Assembly (NCBI RefSeq): GCF_008119665.1
Contig: NZ_CP043046.1
Location: 4,464,001-4,528,000 of the forward strand
Length of the DNA stretch: 64,000 nucleotides
Direction of reading: 5' to 3'
Source of the DNA: Pigmentiphaga aceris
GTDB taxonomy: Bacteria > Pseudomonadota > Gammaproteobacteria > Burkholderiales > Burkholderiaceae_B
The notes under the pieces were generated by a model that saw only the letters and a list, made by a program, of their open reading frames with translations, did no database searches and had not been told where the DNA came from. Positions 25,683 through 35,018 of this stretch are shown here, piece after piece (position 1 is the stretch's first letter; the number at the start of each line of letters is the position of its first letter). The translations under genes were made by a program, and so were the position numbers.

Positions 25683-26966
25683 TCAGAAGCCCAGCGTATG
25701 CGGCAACCAGGTGGAAATCGCCGGGATGAAGGTCAGCATCATCAGCACGATGGCGTGCGCCACCAGGAACGGCGGCAGCTCGCGGGTCAGCGCAGACAGC
25801 GGCACCTTGGTGGCAACTGAAGTCACGAACAACAAGCCACCCACTGGCGGGGTAATCATCCCCAACGTCAGATTCACGATCACCACCATCGCAAAGTGAA
25901 TCGGATCGATACCCAGCGCAGCGGAAATCGGCGCAAGAATCGGCACCAGAATCATCACACCGGGCAGCGGTTCCATGAAGATGCCGAACAGCAGCAGGAA
26001 GATGTTCACCGCAATCAGGAAGGCGATCGGCGACAGGTCCCAGCTGATGATCAGATTCGCCAGTTGCTGCGGCAAGCCGTTGATCGTCAGCACCCACGCA
26101 AAGGCACCCGATGCCGCCACCACGAACAGCACCGACGCCGTCAGGAAGGCCGACCGCGCAATGATGCTCGGCAGTGCCGACCACTCCAATGTGCGATATA
26201 CGAACTTCCCGCAGATCAGCGCGTAGAACACCGCCACCACCGATGCCTCGGTAGGCGTAAAGATGCCGAAGCGGATACCGACCAGAATCAGCACCACCAA
26301 CATCAGCGCAGGGATTGCCTTGAAGCTGTTGACCAGAATTTCTCGCATGGTGGGGCGAGGTTCGCGCGAGCGGTAGTCGCGCTTGACGCAGACGCGCCAG
26401 TTGACGATGGCCATCGCCACGGCAATCAGAATGCCCGGCGCAAAGCCAGCGATGAATAAACCGCCGACCGACACGCTTTCGTCCTGCAACGCATAGATGA
26501 TCATGATGATCGACGGCGGGATGATCGGTCCCACGATAGCGGTGCTGGCGGTCAGCGCGGCCGCGTAAGCACGCGAATAGCCGGCCTTGTCCATCATCTT
26601 GACCATCATGGAGCCCGGACCGGCGGCGTCGGCCAGAGCGGACCCCGAAATGCCGGAGAACAAGGTCAGCGACAAAATGTTCGCATGACCCAGCCCGCCG
26701 CGCAGGTGGCCGACAAATTGCGACGCGAAGCGCAGCAGCACCAGCGTCAGCGCGCCGCCCGACATGATTTCTGCGGCCAGGATAAAGAAGGGCACGGCCA
26801 TCAGCGGGAAGCTGTCGATGCCGGTGAACATTTCCTTGAAGACGATGGCCTGCGGGTACTTGCCGCCGACGAATACAGACAGCGCGGCAGCCATGCCGAG
26901 CGAGAAAGCGATCGGCATGCCGATGGCCATCAGCACAACGGCTGCAATGAATAGCGTAGTGATCAT
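25683..26966 (-). CDS. dctM: TRAP transporter large permease (DctM)
   Basis: A 427-residue inner-membrane subunit of a tripartite ATP-independent periplasmic transporter, which imports organic acids using a sodium or proton gradient. About 12 hydrophobic segments are visible, with family stretches FSGISGSALADAAGPGSMMV and GMITPPVGGLLFVTSVA. It lies 19 bases after dctQ. Sharing the operon with an enol-lactonase suggests an aromatic-pathway acid or lactone as substrate. Confidence 0.92.
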   Translation of the reverse strand: MITTLFIAAVVLMAIGMPIAFSLGMAAALSVFVGGKYPQAIVFKEMFTGIDSFPLMAVPFFILAAEIMSGGALTLVLLRFASQFVGHLRGGLGHANILSLTLFSGISGSALADAAGPGSMMVKMMDKAGYSRAYAAALTASTAIVGPIIPPSIIMIIYALQDESVSVGGLFIAGFAPGILIAVAMAIVNWRVCVKRDYRSREPRPTMREILVNSFKAIPALMLVVLILVGIRFGIFTPTEASVVAVFYALICGKFVYRTLEWSALPSIIARSAFLTASVLFVVAASGAFAWVLTINGLPQQLANLIISWDLSPIAFLIAVNIFLLLFGIFMEPLPGVMILVPILAPISAALGIDPIHFAMVVIVNLTLGMITPPVGGLLFVTSVATKVPLSALTRELPPFLVAHAIVLMMLTFIPAISTWLPHTLGF

Positions 26967-26985
26967 GGTCGTGTGTCCTGCGTGC

Positions 26986-27501
26986 TTACAGCGAGGCAGC
27001 CGATTCGGCGTCCATTTCGGGGGAGTCCATGTAGCGGCCTTCCAGCACGTAACGGCGCACGACGAACAACAGATGGATGAAGGTCAGGAAGAAGCCGACC
27101 GGCAGCGCGGCGTAAATCCACGCAAAGGAAATGTCAGTGGTTGACGTGGTCTGGAAACGCATGAACCACGTGTAGTTCATGGAAGCCACCGTCATCACCA
27201 GGCAGAACGCGCCAATCAGAAACGCAACGATGCCACGCAGCACTTGCGCGCCCTTGTTGCCCACGGCGTGGTGCAGGCTGTCGATGGCCACGTGGCCGCC
27301 GTAGCGCAACACCAGGCCTGCGCCCAGGAAGGTGCCCCAGATCATCAGGTGACGCGCAACCTCTTCAGCCCAGATGATGGAGTCATCGGTGGCGTAACGC
27401 AGCACGACGTTAGCGAACACGATGCAGGCCATCGCAATCAACATCACGATAAGCAGCCAGCGGTTGGCCGCGACAAGGCCATTTTCGATTCGATCAAGCA
27501 T
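26986..27501 (-). CDS. dctQ: TRAP transporter small permease (DctQ)
   Basis: A 171-residue, four-helix membrane subunit of the TRAP transporter. The DctQ signature ANVVLRYATDDSIIWAEEVA is present. The ATG at 27501 is chosen because the first helix begins soon after; a longer open frame to 27585 would run into the upstream hairpin. Confidence 0.88.
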   Translation of the reverse strand: MLDRIENGLVAANRWLLIVMLIAMACIVFANVVLRYATDDSIIWAEEVARHLMIWGTFLGAGLVLRYGGHVAIDSLHHAVGNKGAQVLRGIVAFLIGAFCLVMTVASMNYTWFMRFQTTSTTDISFAWIYAALPVGFFLTFIHLLFVVRRYVLEGRYMDSPEMDAESAASL

Positions 27502-27572
27502 GGAATTACCTGGAAAAGACGCGCAGCAGACATAGATGCCACTGGCAGATCGGAAAATGCAATGCTTAACGA

Positions 27573-27599
27573 ACACCGCCCGCATCGGGCGGGCGGTGT
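27573..27599 (-). other. Intercistronic hairpin between dctP and dctQ
   Basis: A perfect 10-bp GC stem (ACACCGCCCG / CGGGCGGTGT) with a 7-base loop and no T tract. Hairpins in this position commonly protect the upstream binding-protein message and let it be made in excess over the permeases. Confidence 0.6.
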
Positions 27600-27647
27600 C
27601 GTCTTCAACGTCTGGTTGTCAACACGCAGCCAGTAAAAGCAGAGCGA

Positions 27648-28634
27648 TCACTTCTCGGCAGCGATCTTGTCCAGCAGGTCCTTGCCGTACTTGGACGCGT
27701 ATTGCTTGTAGGCCGGGTCGAGTGCCTTTTGGAACGGGCTCTTGTCCGACAGCACTACCACTTGCATGCCATTCGTCTTCAGTTCGTCGACCGCTTTCTT
27801 GTCGAGGTCTTCGACATACTTGCGGGTAGCGGCGGCAGCAGCCTTGGCACCGTCACGAACGGCCACTTGCTGTTCCGGGGTCAGGCCGTTCCAGAACGCG
27901 GGTGACACCAGGATGGCAACCGGCGAATACACGTGGCCGGTCAGCGTCAGGTGCTTTTGCACCTGATACAGCTTGGACGACACGATCACCGACAGCGGAT
28001 TTTCCTGGCCGTCGATAGTGCCCTGTTGCAAGGCACCGGTCACTTCCGGCCAAGACATGGGCGTGGGCGACGCACCGAAGGTGCGGAACGCGGTGATGTG
28101 CACCGGATTTTCCATGGTACGCAGCTTCAGGCCCTTCAGATCTTCCGGCTTTTCGACCGCACGCTTGTTGTTGGTGACGTGGCGGAAGCCCTGCTCGCCC
28201 CAGGCCAACGCAATCAGGCCACGCCCCTTGAACTTGTCCAGCAGGCCTTGGCCGATCGGACCGTCAAGCACGTGACGCGCGTGCGCGGAATCGCGGAACA
28301 GGAAGGGAATGTCCATCGCGCCCACCTCGGGCACGAAGTTGCTCAGGGGGCCCGAGGACACGATGGCGGCCTCGACCGTGCCAAGTTGCAGGCTTTCAAC
28401 CAGTTCGCGTTCGCCACCCAGTGCGCTGGACGGGAACTGACGGAACTTCAGCGTGCCCTTGCTTTCTTTTTCAGTGGTTTCGGCCCAGGCGTTTGCGCCG
28501 GCACCGTAATGCGAGGCGATCGGCAGCGCGTAACCCAGCTTGACTTCCTTGGCCTGGGCAAAGGCCATCGAGCAGGTGAGCGCAAGCGCCGTGGCTGCCA
28601 TGGCCTTGAACGCGGTGTGGCTGAAATTACCCAT
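27648..28634 (-). CDS. dctP: TRAP transporter solute-binding protein (DctP)
   Basis: A 328-residue periplasmic binding protein with a signal peptide cut near AFAQA. The DctP family motif around residues 150-200 (LKLRTMENPVHITAFRTFGA) contains the arginine that binds substrate carboxylates in this family. It is the first transporter gene of the operon and follows the LysR gene by 167 bases on the same strand. Confidence 0.91.
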   Translation of the reverse strand: MGNFSHTAFKAMAATALALTCSMAFAQAKEVKLGYALPIASHYGAGANAWAETTEKESKGTLKFRQFPSSALGGERELVESLQLGTVEAAIVSSGPLSNFVPEVGAMDIPFLFRDSAHARHVLDGPIGQGLLDKFKGRGLIALAWGEQGFRHVTNNKRAVEKPEDLKGLKLRTMENPVHITAFRTFGASPTPMSWPEVTGALQQGTIDGQENPLSVIVSSKLYQVQKHLTLTGHVYSPVAILVSPAFWNGLTPEQQVAVRDGAKAAAAATRKYVEDLDKKAVDELKTNGMQVVVLSDKSPFQKALDPAYKQYASKYGKDLLDKIAAEK

Positions 28635-28801
28635 GAGATCTCCGGATGGTGCGTGTTTTTTTATGCATGCGGGATGTCCGCGCGGTCTTTTTCACAACAG
28701 CTTCACATAGCTTGTGCTTGTGCAGATGCGGCGAGAGTATAAGGGTGCCTTCGCGCCTCGTTGAGCAGTATTGGGACATACCAGGGGCAAGCCTGACTTC
28801 A

Positions 28802-29758
28802 TCATGTGGCACTGCGCGCGCGGCCTTCTTGTCGCAATTCGTCCACCATCATGCGTGCCACGGGCGACAGCGGCGCACCACGCCTGCTGACGATGCCGAA
28901 CGGCTCGGTGCGCGCACGAATTTCCAGCGGCAGGCGACGGGCCATGCCGTGCTCGTGAAAGAAGGCGGCTGTCTCCGCAGAAAACAAGGCCACCAGGCTG
29001 GGATCTTCATGCAGCATCAACACACTGGTGAAGGTAGATGCGGTTTCGATTGCATGTGACGGCATGTCGATGCCGGCCTCGCGCAGTTCGCGCTGCAGCA
29101 GCGTGCGCAAGGGCATGTTGCTGGGATACAGAATCCAGCGATACGGAGCCAGATCCTGCAGGGTGACGGTGTCTGCATACGCCAACGGGTGACGCACTCC
29201 TACCGCCATCGCGGCGAATTCATCACACAACCATTCGAAGTCGAATAGCTCGGGCTGGGCCGCGACCGTGGTGCGGCAGATCGCCAGATCGAGCCGTCCG
29301 GCCGCCACTGCCTGCAGCAACTGCGCACTGGTGTCTTCGATGATTTCAATCGACACCAGCGGCTGCTTTTCACGCAGCCGCATGACCGATTGCACCAACA
29401 CTGTGGGCACTGCGCCACTGATCGCCCCGATGGCCAGACGCCCGCCGCGGCCGTCCAGAATGCCGGCCATTTCTTCGCGCAGATGGTCCAGATCAGTACT
29501 CATCAACCGCGAATAGCGGATGGCACAACGGCCCAGTTCGTTGGCCACCAGACCATGCGGATGTCGGGTGAACAGCTCGGCACCAAACGTGGATTCGATC
29601 TCGGCCAGCGCCTTGCTTGCGCCGGGCTGGGTCATGCCCAGTTGGTCGGCCACACGGTGCAACGACCCCAGTTCCTCGACGGCAATCAGCAGGCGCAGTT
29701 GGCGAAACCGCAGCCGGGAGCCAATTGCATGCAGCGAGGGTAAATGCGGAGATGACAT
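28802..29758 (-). CDS. LysR-family regulator upstream of the TRAP operon
   Basis: A 318-residue LysR-type regulator, with the winged helix at residues about 16-75 (SLHRVADQLGMTQPGASKAL) and an effector domain with AIGAISGAVP. It resembles the GbpR/CbL-like group of LysR proteins acting on sugar or aromatic genes. It lies between the TRAP operon (same strand) and the divergent FAH-hydrolase operon, so it could control either or both. Confidence 0.85.
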   Translation of the reverse strand: MSSPHLPSLHAIGSRLRFRQLRLLIAVEELGSLHRVADQLGMTQPGASKALAEIESTFGAELFTRHPHGLVANELGRCAIRYSRLMSTDLDHLREEMAGILDGRGGRLAIGAISGAVPTVLVQSVMRLREKQPLVSIEIIEDTSAQLLQAVAAGRLDLAICRTTVAAQPELFDFEWLCDEFAAMAVGVRHPLAYADTVTLQDLAPYRWILYPSNMPLRTLLQRELREAGIDMPSHAIETASTFTSVLMLHEDPSLVALFSAETAAFFHEHGMARRLPLEIRARTEPFGIVSRRGAPLSPVARMMVDELRQEGRARSAT

Positions 29759-29941
29759 GTCGTTATCGCTTGATCAACAGCTCTCATTAGACGGCAAGAG
29801 ACCACCCCCATAAAGTCTCGCCAACTCGACGTGCCCGGTCGACCGCCGACATGCAGCACGACAAGGCGTCGGGTTCGACACCGGGTATGCCCACAGCTGT
29901 GGATAACAAAAACCCCGCCTGCACTTTCGCAAAGGAAACCC

Positions 29942-30781
29942 ATGAAGTTGCTCCGCTACGGCCCCATCGGCCAAGAAAAGCCTGGCCTGCTCGACGCCGA
30001 TGGCACGATCCGCGATCTGTCCGGGGTCATCAGTGATGTGAATGGTGCCAACCTGGGCAGCGAGGTGCTGGCCAGGCTGCGTGCGCTCGATACCGCGTCG
30101 CTGCCCAAGGTGGACGGTTCACCGCGTATCGGTGCCTGCGTCGGCAACATCGGCAAGTTCGTGTGCATCGGTCTGAACTACGCCGACCACGCCGCCGAAT
30201 CCGGCATGGCCATTCCCGCAGAACCTGTTGTGTTCAACAAGTGGACGTCAGCCGTGGTCGGCCCGAACGACGACGTGCGCATTCCGCGCGACTCGTTGAA
30301 AACCGACTGGGAAGTGGAACTGGGCGTGGTGATCGGCACTGCCGCCAGCTATGTGTCGGAATCCGACGCGCTGTCGCACGTGGCGGGCTACTGCGTGATC
30401 AACGACGTGTCGGAACGCGAATACCAGATCGAACGCGGTGGCACCTGGGACAAGGGCAAGGGCTGCGACACCTTCGGCCCCACCGGCCCGTGGCTGGTCA
30501 CCGCTGACGAAGCCGGCGACCCGCAGAACCTGCGCATGTGGCTGGAAGTCGATGGCAAGCGCTACCAGGATGGCAGCACCACCACGATGATCTTCACGGT
30601 GGCGCAGATCGTTGCCTACCTGAGCCGCTTCATGACGCTGCAACCCGGCGACGTGATTTCGACCGGCACGCCGCCGGGTGTCGGCATGGGCCAGAAGCCG
30701 CCGGTCTATCTGCGTGCAGGCCAGGTCATGCGCCTGGGCATCGAAGGGCTGGGCGAACAAGAACAGCGCGTGGTCGGCTAA
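29942..30781 (+). CDS. FAH-family hydrolase, 2,4-diketo-3-deoxy-L-fuconate/rhamnonate hydrolase-like
   Basis: A 279-residue fumarylacetoacetate-hydrolase-fold enzyme. The start MKLLRYGPIGQEKPGLLDADG and the core CIGLNYADHAAESG...KWTSAVVGPNDD are typical of the enzymes often named ureidoglycolate lyase but shown to split 2,4-diketo-3-deoxy-L-fuconate or -rhamnonate. Metal-binding acidic residues fall in DWEVELGVVIG. The ATG at 29942 follows AAAGGAAA and is preferred over an upstream in-frame start at 29831. The SDR that would make its substrate follows 26 bases later. Confidence 0.85.
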   Translation: MKLLRYGPIGQEKPGLLDADGTIRDLSGVISDVNGANLGSEVLARLRALDTASLPKVDGSPRIGACVGNIGKFVCIGLNYADHAAESGMAIPAEPVVFNKWTSAVVGPNDDVRIPRDSLKTDWEVELGVVIGTAASYVSESDALSHVAGYCVINDVSEREYQIERGGTWDKGKGCDTFGPTGPWLVTADEAGDPQNLRMWLEVDGKRYQDGSTTTMIFTVAQIVAYLSRFMTLQPGDVISTGTPPGVGMGQKPPVYLRAGQVMRLGIEGLGEQEQRVVG

Positions 30782-30807
30782 GCCGAAACCCCAACCAAGG
30801 ATTCCAG

Positions 30808-31542
30808 ATGAACCAATACGATTTTCAAGGCAAGTCCGCCGTCGTCACCGGTGGCGCACAAGGCATTGGCTACGCAGTTGCCGCCCGACTGATCGCAGGC
30901 GGCGCGACGGTGTCGTTGTGGGATGCCGACGCCACTGCGTTGGCAAACGCCGTATCCCAGCTGGGCGCGGCAGCCAAAGCTGAAGTGGTCGACATCACGT
31001 CGCCCGAGCGCGTCCGCCACGCAGCAGATGCCCTGGGTACCATCGACATTCTGGTCAACAGCGCGGGCATCGCCGGTGCCAATGCCCCGTTGGCCGACTA
31101 CCCGCAAGCCGAATGGCAACGCGTCGTCGACATCAACCTGACCGGCACCTTCAATGTCAACCAGGCCATCGTGCGCGGCATGATCGCGCGCGGTTATGGT
31201 CGCATCGTCAACATCGCATCGATTGCCGGCAAGGAAGGCAACCCGAACGCATCGGCCTACAGCGCGTCGAAAGCGGGTGTGATCGCGCTGACCAAGAGCC
31301 TGGGCAAAGAGACGGCGCAACTGGATATCGCGGTGAACGCGATTACGCCTGCCGCCGCACGCACCAAGATCTTCGACCAGATGTCGCAGCAGCATATCGA
31401 CTACATGCTGTCGAAGATCCCGCGTGCGCGTTTCGTGGAAGTTGACGAGATCGCAGCCATGGTGGCTTGGCTGGTATCGGCCGAAAACTCGTTCACCACG
31501 GGTGCCGTGTTCGATCTGTCGGGTGGCCGCGCTACCTACTGA
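30808..31542 (+). CDS. SDR, 2-keto-3-deoxy-L-fuconate/rhamnonate dehydrogenase-like
   Basis: A 244-residue SDR with TGGAQGIG, NSAG, a serine in NIASIAGKEG and the YSASK pair. The motif KEGNPNASAYSASKAGVI and ITPAAARTKIFDQM match dehydrogenases that oxidise C4 of 2-keto-3-deoxy-L-fuconate or -rhamnonate. Together with the preceding hydrolase this gives the last two steps of the non-phosphorylated deoxy-sugar route. The sugar dehydrogenase, lactonase and dehydratase are not in the window. Confidence 0.83.
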   Translation: MNQYDFQGKSAVVTGGAQGIGYAVAARLIAGGATVSLWDADATALANAVSQLGAAAKAEVVDITSPERVRHAADALGTIDILVNSAGIAGANAPLADYPQAEWQRVVDINLTGTFNVNQAIVRGMIARGYGRIVNIASIAGKEGNPNASAYSASKAGVIALTKSLGKETAQLDIAVNAITPAAARTKIFDQMSQQHIDYMLSKIPRARFVEVDEIAAMVAWLVSAENSFTTGAVFDLSGGRATY

Positions 31543-31555
31543 GCGACGTCGTGCG

Positions 31556-31646
31556 TTGAGCGCCAATTGAGCGCCACCTGAGCGCTCCTTAGGCCCCCGC
31601 CAGCGCTCTCTCAGCGCCCCAACTGAACGCTGCCAATCCAGCGCCA
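31556..31646. repeat. Degenerate GAGCGC-type short tandem repeat
   Basis: About eight loosely repeated units of 10-15 bases with the core (T/C)(G/C)AGCGC, e.g. TTGAGCGCCAA then TTGAGCGCCACC. They lie just after the SDR stop and before the MFS gene. The array resembles in style, though not in sequence, the one at 721-844. No coding function is apparent. Confidence 0.55.
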
Positions 31647-31731
31647 GCACCCTCGCCACGCCTGCGCAGGCGGACACGACCCAGGTCGGTCCGCCTGACG
31701 CCCATAAAAATATGCAGTCAGGAGATCAGTC

Positions 31732-33081
31732 GTGAATCAACCGTCATCCGCGTCGGTGATCGGAACGGGCACCGTGCCACAAGCCGCACCCGTGTCCGCC
31801 GCCGACGAAGCCTTGTTCCGCAAAGTCACGCTGCGGTTCGTGCCCTTGTTTGTGATCTGCTTCGTCTTTGCCTATCTGGATCGCGTGAACATCAGCTTCG
31901 CCAAGCTGCAGATGCAAAGCGACCTGGGTTTCTCGGACGCCGTCTACGGCCTGGGTGCCAGCGTGTTCTTCCTGGGCTACTTCCTGTTCGAAGTGCCCAG
32001 CAACATGTTGCTGCATCGGATCGGCGCACGACTGTGGATCGCCCGCATCATGATCACCTGGGGCATTGCCTCGGCGTGCACGATGTTCGTGACCACCGAG
32101 ATGGGCTTCTACATCGTTCGTTTTCTGATCGGTGCCTTGGAAGCTGGCTTCGTGCCGGGTGCGCTGTATTTCTTCACCAAGTGGTTTCCGGCGCAGCGTC
32201 GAGGCCGCATCAACACCTACTTCATGGCGTCGATCGCGCTGTGCGGCCTGATCGGTGGCCCGATCTCCGGCGGCATCATGAAGTACATGGACGGTGTGAA
32301 CGCATTGGCTGGCTGGCAGTGGCTGTTCTTGCTGGAAGGCATTCCGTCGATCCTGCTGGGCCTGGTTGTCTGGTTCATGCTGGACGATGAAATCGCTGAC
32401 GCCAAGTGGCTGACCGCCGAGGAGCGACAACGCCTGGCAACCCGCATTGCCAATGAACCCAAGGCCGAACAGACCCATGCGTTTTCGGCGGCGCTGCGCG
32501 AGCCTGCCATGTACATCCTGTCGCTGATCTACCTTGCGCTGGCAGCCGGTATCTACGGGTTGGTGTTCTGGATGCCGCAACTGGTGCAGACGGCCGGGAC
32601 CAAGGACACCTTTGTCATCGGCCTGATCATTTCGATTCCGTATGCGGTTGCCGGGATTGCCATGATCCTGATCGGCCGGAATTCCGACCGCACCGGCGAA
32701 CGACGCTGGCACCTTGGCCTGGCCACACTGGCGGGCGGCGCGGGTTACCTGCTGTGCGGCTACTTCAATACCAACACCATCGCCCTGGTGGGTGGCCTGA
32801 CCTTGGCAGCGACCGGCATCATCACCGCCATCGGTCTGTTCTGGGTCTTGCCACCGCGCTTCCTGAGCGGCATGGCTGCCGCAGCCGGCATTGCGTTGAT
32901 CAACTCGCTGGGCCAGTTGGGCGGCATCATCAGCCCCTACATGGTCGGCAAGGTGAAAGACCTGACGGGCAGCACCACGCTGGCGCTGTATGCGGTTGCC
33001 GCCATGTGCTTCATTGCCGCCCTGCTGATCATCTGGGGCCTGCCGCGCCGGCTGTATTTCCGCGAAGCGCCGCAGCGCTAA
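31732..33081 (+). CDS. MFS permease, anion:cation symporter family
   Basis: A 449-residue 12-helix importer of the ACS branch of the major facilitator superfamily. Signatures are FAYLDRVNISFAKLQMQSDL, EVPSNMLLHRIGARLWIAR and RFLIGALEAGFVPGALYF. Members import sugar acids, phthalates or similar organic acids. The GTG at 31732 is used because AGGAG lies 7 bases before it and no ATG precedes the first helix. With the FAH hydrolase and SDR, a deoxy-sugar or its aldonic acid is the likely cargo. Confidence 0.87.
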   Translation: MNQPSSASVIGTGTVPQAAPVSAADEALFRKVTLRFVPLFVICFVFAYLDRVNISFAKLQMQSDLGFSDAVYGLGASVFFLGYFLFEVPSNMLLHRIGARLWIARIMITWGIASACTMFVTTEMGFYIVRFLIGALEAGFVPGALYFFTKWFPAQRRGRINTYFMASIALCGLIGGPISGGIMKYMDGVNALAGWQWLFLLEGIPSILLGLVVWFMLDDEIADAKWLTAEERQRLATRIANEPKAEQTHAFSAALREPAMYILSLIYLALAAGIYGLVFWMPQLVQTAGTKDTFVIGLIISIPYAVAGIAMILIGRNSDRTGERRWHLGLATLAGGAGYLLCGYFNTNTIALVGGLTLAATGIITAIGLFWVLPPRFLSGMAAAAGIALINSLGQLGGIISPYMVGKVKDLTGSTTLALYAVAAMCFIAALLIIWGLPRRLYFREAPQR

Positions 33082-33163
33082 GGCTGTTGCCAATCAGTCG
33101 GATGCGAACCACCAGGAACACCCTCACCTGCTAGACCCGACGGGTTTGTTTCTTGCAGACCCA

Positions 33164-33206
33164 ACAAGGCCGATCTCACCGGATACTCCGGTTTGGTCGG
33201 CCTTGT
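33164..33206 (+). other. Two-tier hairpin in the leader of the TPP-enzyme gene
   Basis: An outer 10-bp stem (ACAAGGCCGA / TCGGCCTTGT) encloses an inner 6-bp stem (ACCGGA / TCCGGT). It ends 24 bases before the ATG at 33231, with the ribosome site AAAGGAGA in between. It may end the preceding MFS transcript or regulate the TPP-enzyme gene. It does not contain the conserved bases of a TPP riboswitch. Confidence 0.5.
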
Positions 33207-33230
33207 CGCATTTGCAAAGGAGACCGAGCA

Positions 33231-35018
33231 ATGGCACAGAACGTGGGAGATTTCCTGGTAGACCGCTTGTATCAATGGGGTGTGCGCCGCATTTACGGCT
33301 ATCCCGGCGATGGAATCAACGGCGTGTTTGGCGCACTGCAACGCGCGCCGGACAAGATACGGTTCATTCAGGCACGACACGAGGAAATGGCGGCGTTCAT
33401 GGCCGCCGCCCATGCCAAGTTCACCGGCGAGCTTGGTGTCTGCATTGCAACGTCCGGCCCAGGCGCATCGCACCTGATCACGGGCATGTACGACGCCCGC
33501 CTGGACCACGTGCCGTTGTTGGCCATCTGCGGCCAGCAGGCCACCACCGCACTTGGCGGTCACTACCAGCAAGAAATCGATCTGGTGTCGATGTTCAAGG
33601 ACGTAGCAGGCGCATTCGTGCAGCAGGCAAGCGCCCCGGCACAAGTTCGCCATCTGGTGGACCGGGCAGTGCGCACCGCCATCGGCGAACGGCGCGTTAC
33701 TGCCCTGGTCTTGCCCAACGACATTCAAGAAGCACCATTTGAAGACCCACCCCGTGCGCACGGCACCTTGCATTCCGGCGTGGGTTACAGCGCCCCACGG
33801 GTATTGCCGCAAGACGAAGACTTGCAACGCGCAGCCGATGTGCTCAATGCCGGCAACAAGGTCGCCATTCTGGTCGGTGCGGGTGCCTTGGGTGCGACCG
33901 ACGAAGTGGTCGAAATTGCTGACCGGCTTGGTGCCGGTGTGGCCAAGGCCCTGCTGGGCAAAGCCGTGCTGCCGGACGACCTGCCCTGGGTGACCGGTTC
34001 AATCGGGCTGCTGGGTACGCGCCCCAGCGACGAGATGATGCGCAACTGCGATACCTTGCTGATGATCGGGTCTGGCTTTCCGTATGCCGAATTTCTACCA
34101 AAGGAAGGTGCCGCACGCGGCGTGCAGATCGACCTGAAACCCGACATGTTGAGCCTGCGCTACCCGATGGAAGTGAATCTGGTCGGTGATGCAGCCGAGA
34201 CCTTGCGCGCCTTGTTGCCGTTGCTGAAAGGCCCGCCACGTCGCACCTGGCGACGCCGTGTCGAGCGCTGGACCGAACGCTGGTGGGAAACGATGGAAGC
34301 GCGTGCAATGGCTCCTGCCAAGCCCATCAACCCTCAGCGGGTGGTGTGGGAAATGTCGCCCCGTGTGCCGGACCACGCCATTGTGACCAGTGACTCCGGT
34401 TCTTGCGCCAACTGGTATGCACGCGACTTCAAGGTTCGTCGCGGCATGATGTGCTCGCTGTCTGGCGGACTGGCGTCGATGGGGGCGGCGGTGCCCTATG
34501 CCATTGCGGCCAAGTTTGCCCATCCGAATCGAGCGGTGATTGCGCTGGTTGGCGACGGGGCCATGCAGATGAGCAACATGGCAGAGCTGATCACCGTTGC
34601 CAAATACTGGCGCGAATGGGACAACCCGCAATGGGTGTGCGCCGTCTTCAACAACGAGGATCTGAATCAGGTCACCTGGGAACAGCGGGCCATGGAGGGC
34701 AACCCCAAGTTCGAAGCCTCGCAGAACATCCCCGACGTGCCGTATCACCAATTTGCCGAATCCATCGGGCTGATGGGCATCTACGTGGATACGCCGGAAG
34801 CCATTGGACCCGCGTGGGAAGCCGCGCTGTCGGCCGGCCGCCCGGTGCTGATCGAATTCAAGACTGATCCCGACACCATGCCCCTGCCCTCGCACCTGAC
34901 GTTGCAGCAAGCGCAGAAATACGCCAGCGCACTGGCCAAGGGTGACCCGAACCAGCGCGGCATCATCGGCCAGACGGTACGGCAGGCTTTGGCCGGATTG
35001 GTCCCGACCAAGCGCTGA
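33231..35018 (+). CDS. Thiamine-pyrophosphate enzyme, pyruvate oxidase (PoxB/YdaP)-like
   Basis: A 595-residue three-domain TPP enzyme. The catalytic glutamate is in QARHEEMAAFMAAAHAKFTG. The central domain is FAD/nucleotide-binding-like (VGAGALGATDEV), and the cofactor motif is VGDGAMQMSN with NNEDLNQV. It is closer to PoxB and Bacillus YdaP than to acetolactate synthase, so oxidative decarboxylation of pyruvate to acetate is the likely reaction. The C-terminus lacks an obvious PoxB-type membrane helix. It precedes glycogen phosphorylase by 150 bases. Confidence 0.8.
   Translation: MAQNVGDFLVDRLYQWGVRRIYGYPGDGINGVFGALQRAPDKIRFIQARHEEMAAFMAAAHAKFTGELGVCIATSGPGASHLITGMYDARLDHVPLLAICGQQATTALGGHYQQEIDLVSMFKDVAGAFVQQASAPAQVRHLVDRAVRTAIGERRVTALVLPNDIQEAPFEDPPRAHGTLHSGVGYSAPRVLPQDEDLQRAADVLNAGNKVAILVGAGALGATDEVVEIADRLGAGVAKALLGKAVLPDDLPWVTGSIGLLGTRPSDEMMRNCDTLLMIGSGFPYAEFLPKEGAARGVQIDLKPDMLSLRYPMEVNLVGDAAETLRALLPLLKGPPRRTWRRRVERWTERWWETMEARAMAPAKPINPQRVVWEMSPRVPDHAIVTSDSGSCANWYARDFKVRRGMMCSLSGGLASMGAAVPYAIAAKFAHPNRAVIALVGDGAMQMSNMAELITVAKYWREWDNPQWVCAVFNNEDLNQVTWEQRAMEGNPKFEASQNIPDVPYHQFAESIGLMGIYVDTPEAIGPAWEAALSAGRPVLIEFKTDPDTMPLPSHLTLQQAQKYASALAKGDPNQRGIIGQTVRQALAGLVPTKR

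Noticed and set aside
33164..33206. TPP riboswitch before the TPP enzyme
   Set aside because: The conserved CUGAGA and ACC-GAUCUGG-type elements are absent; only a simple nested hairpin is present.
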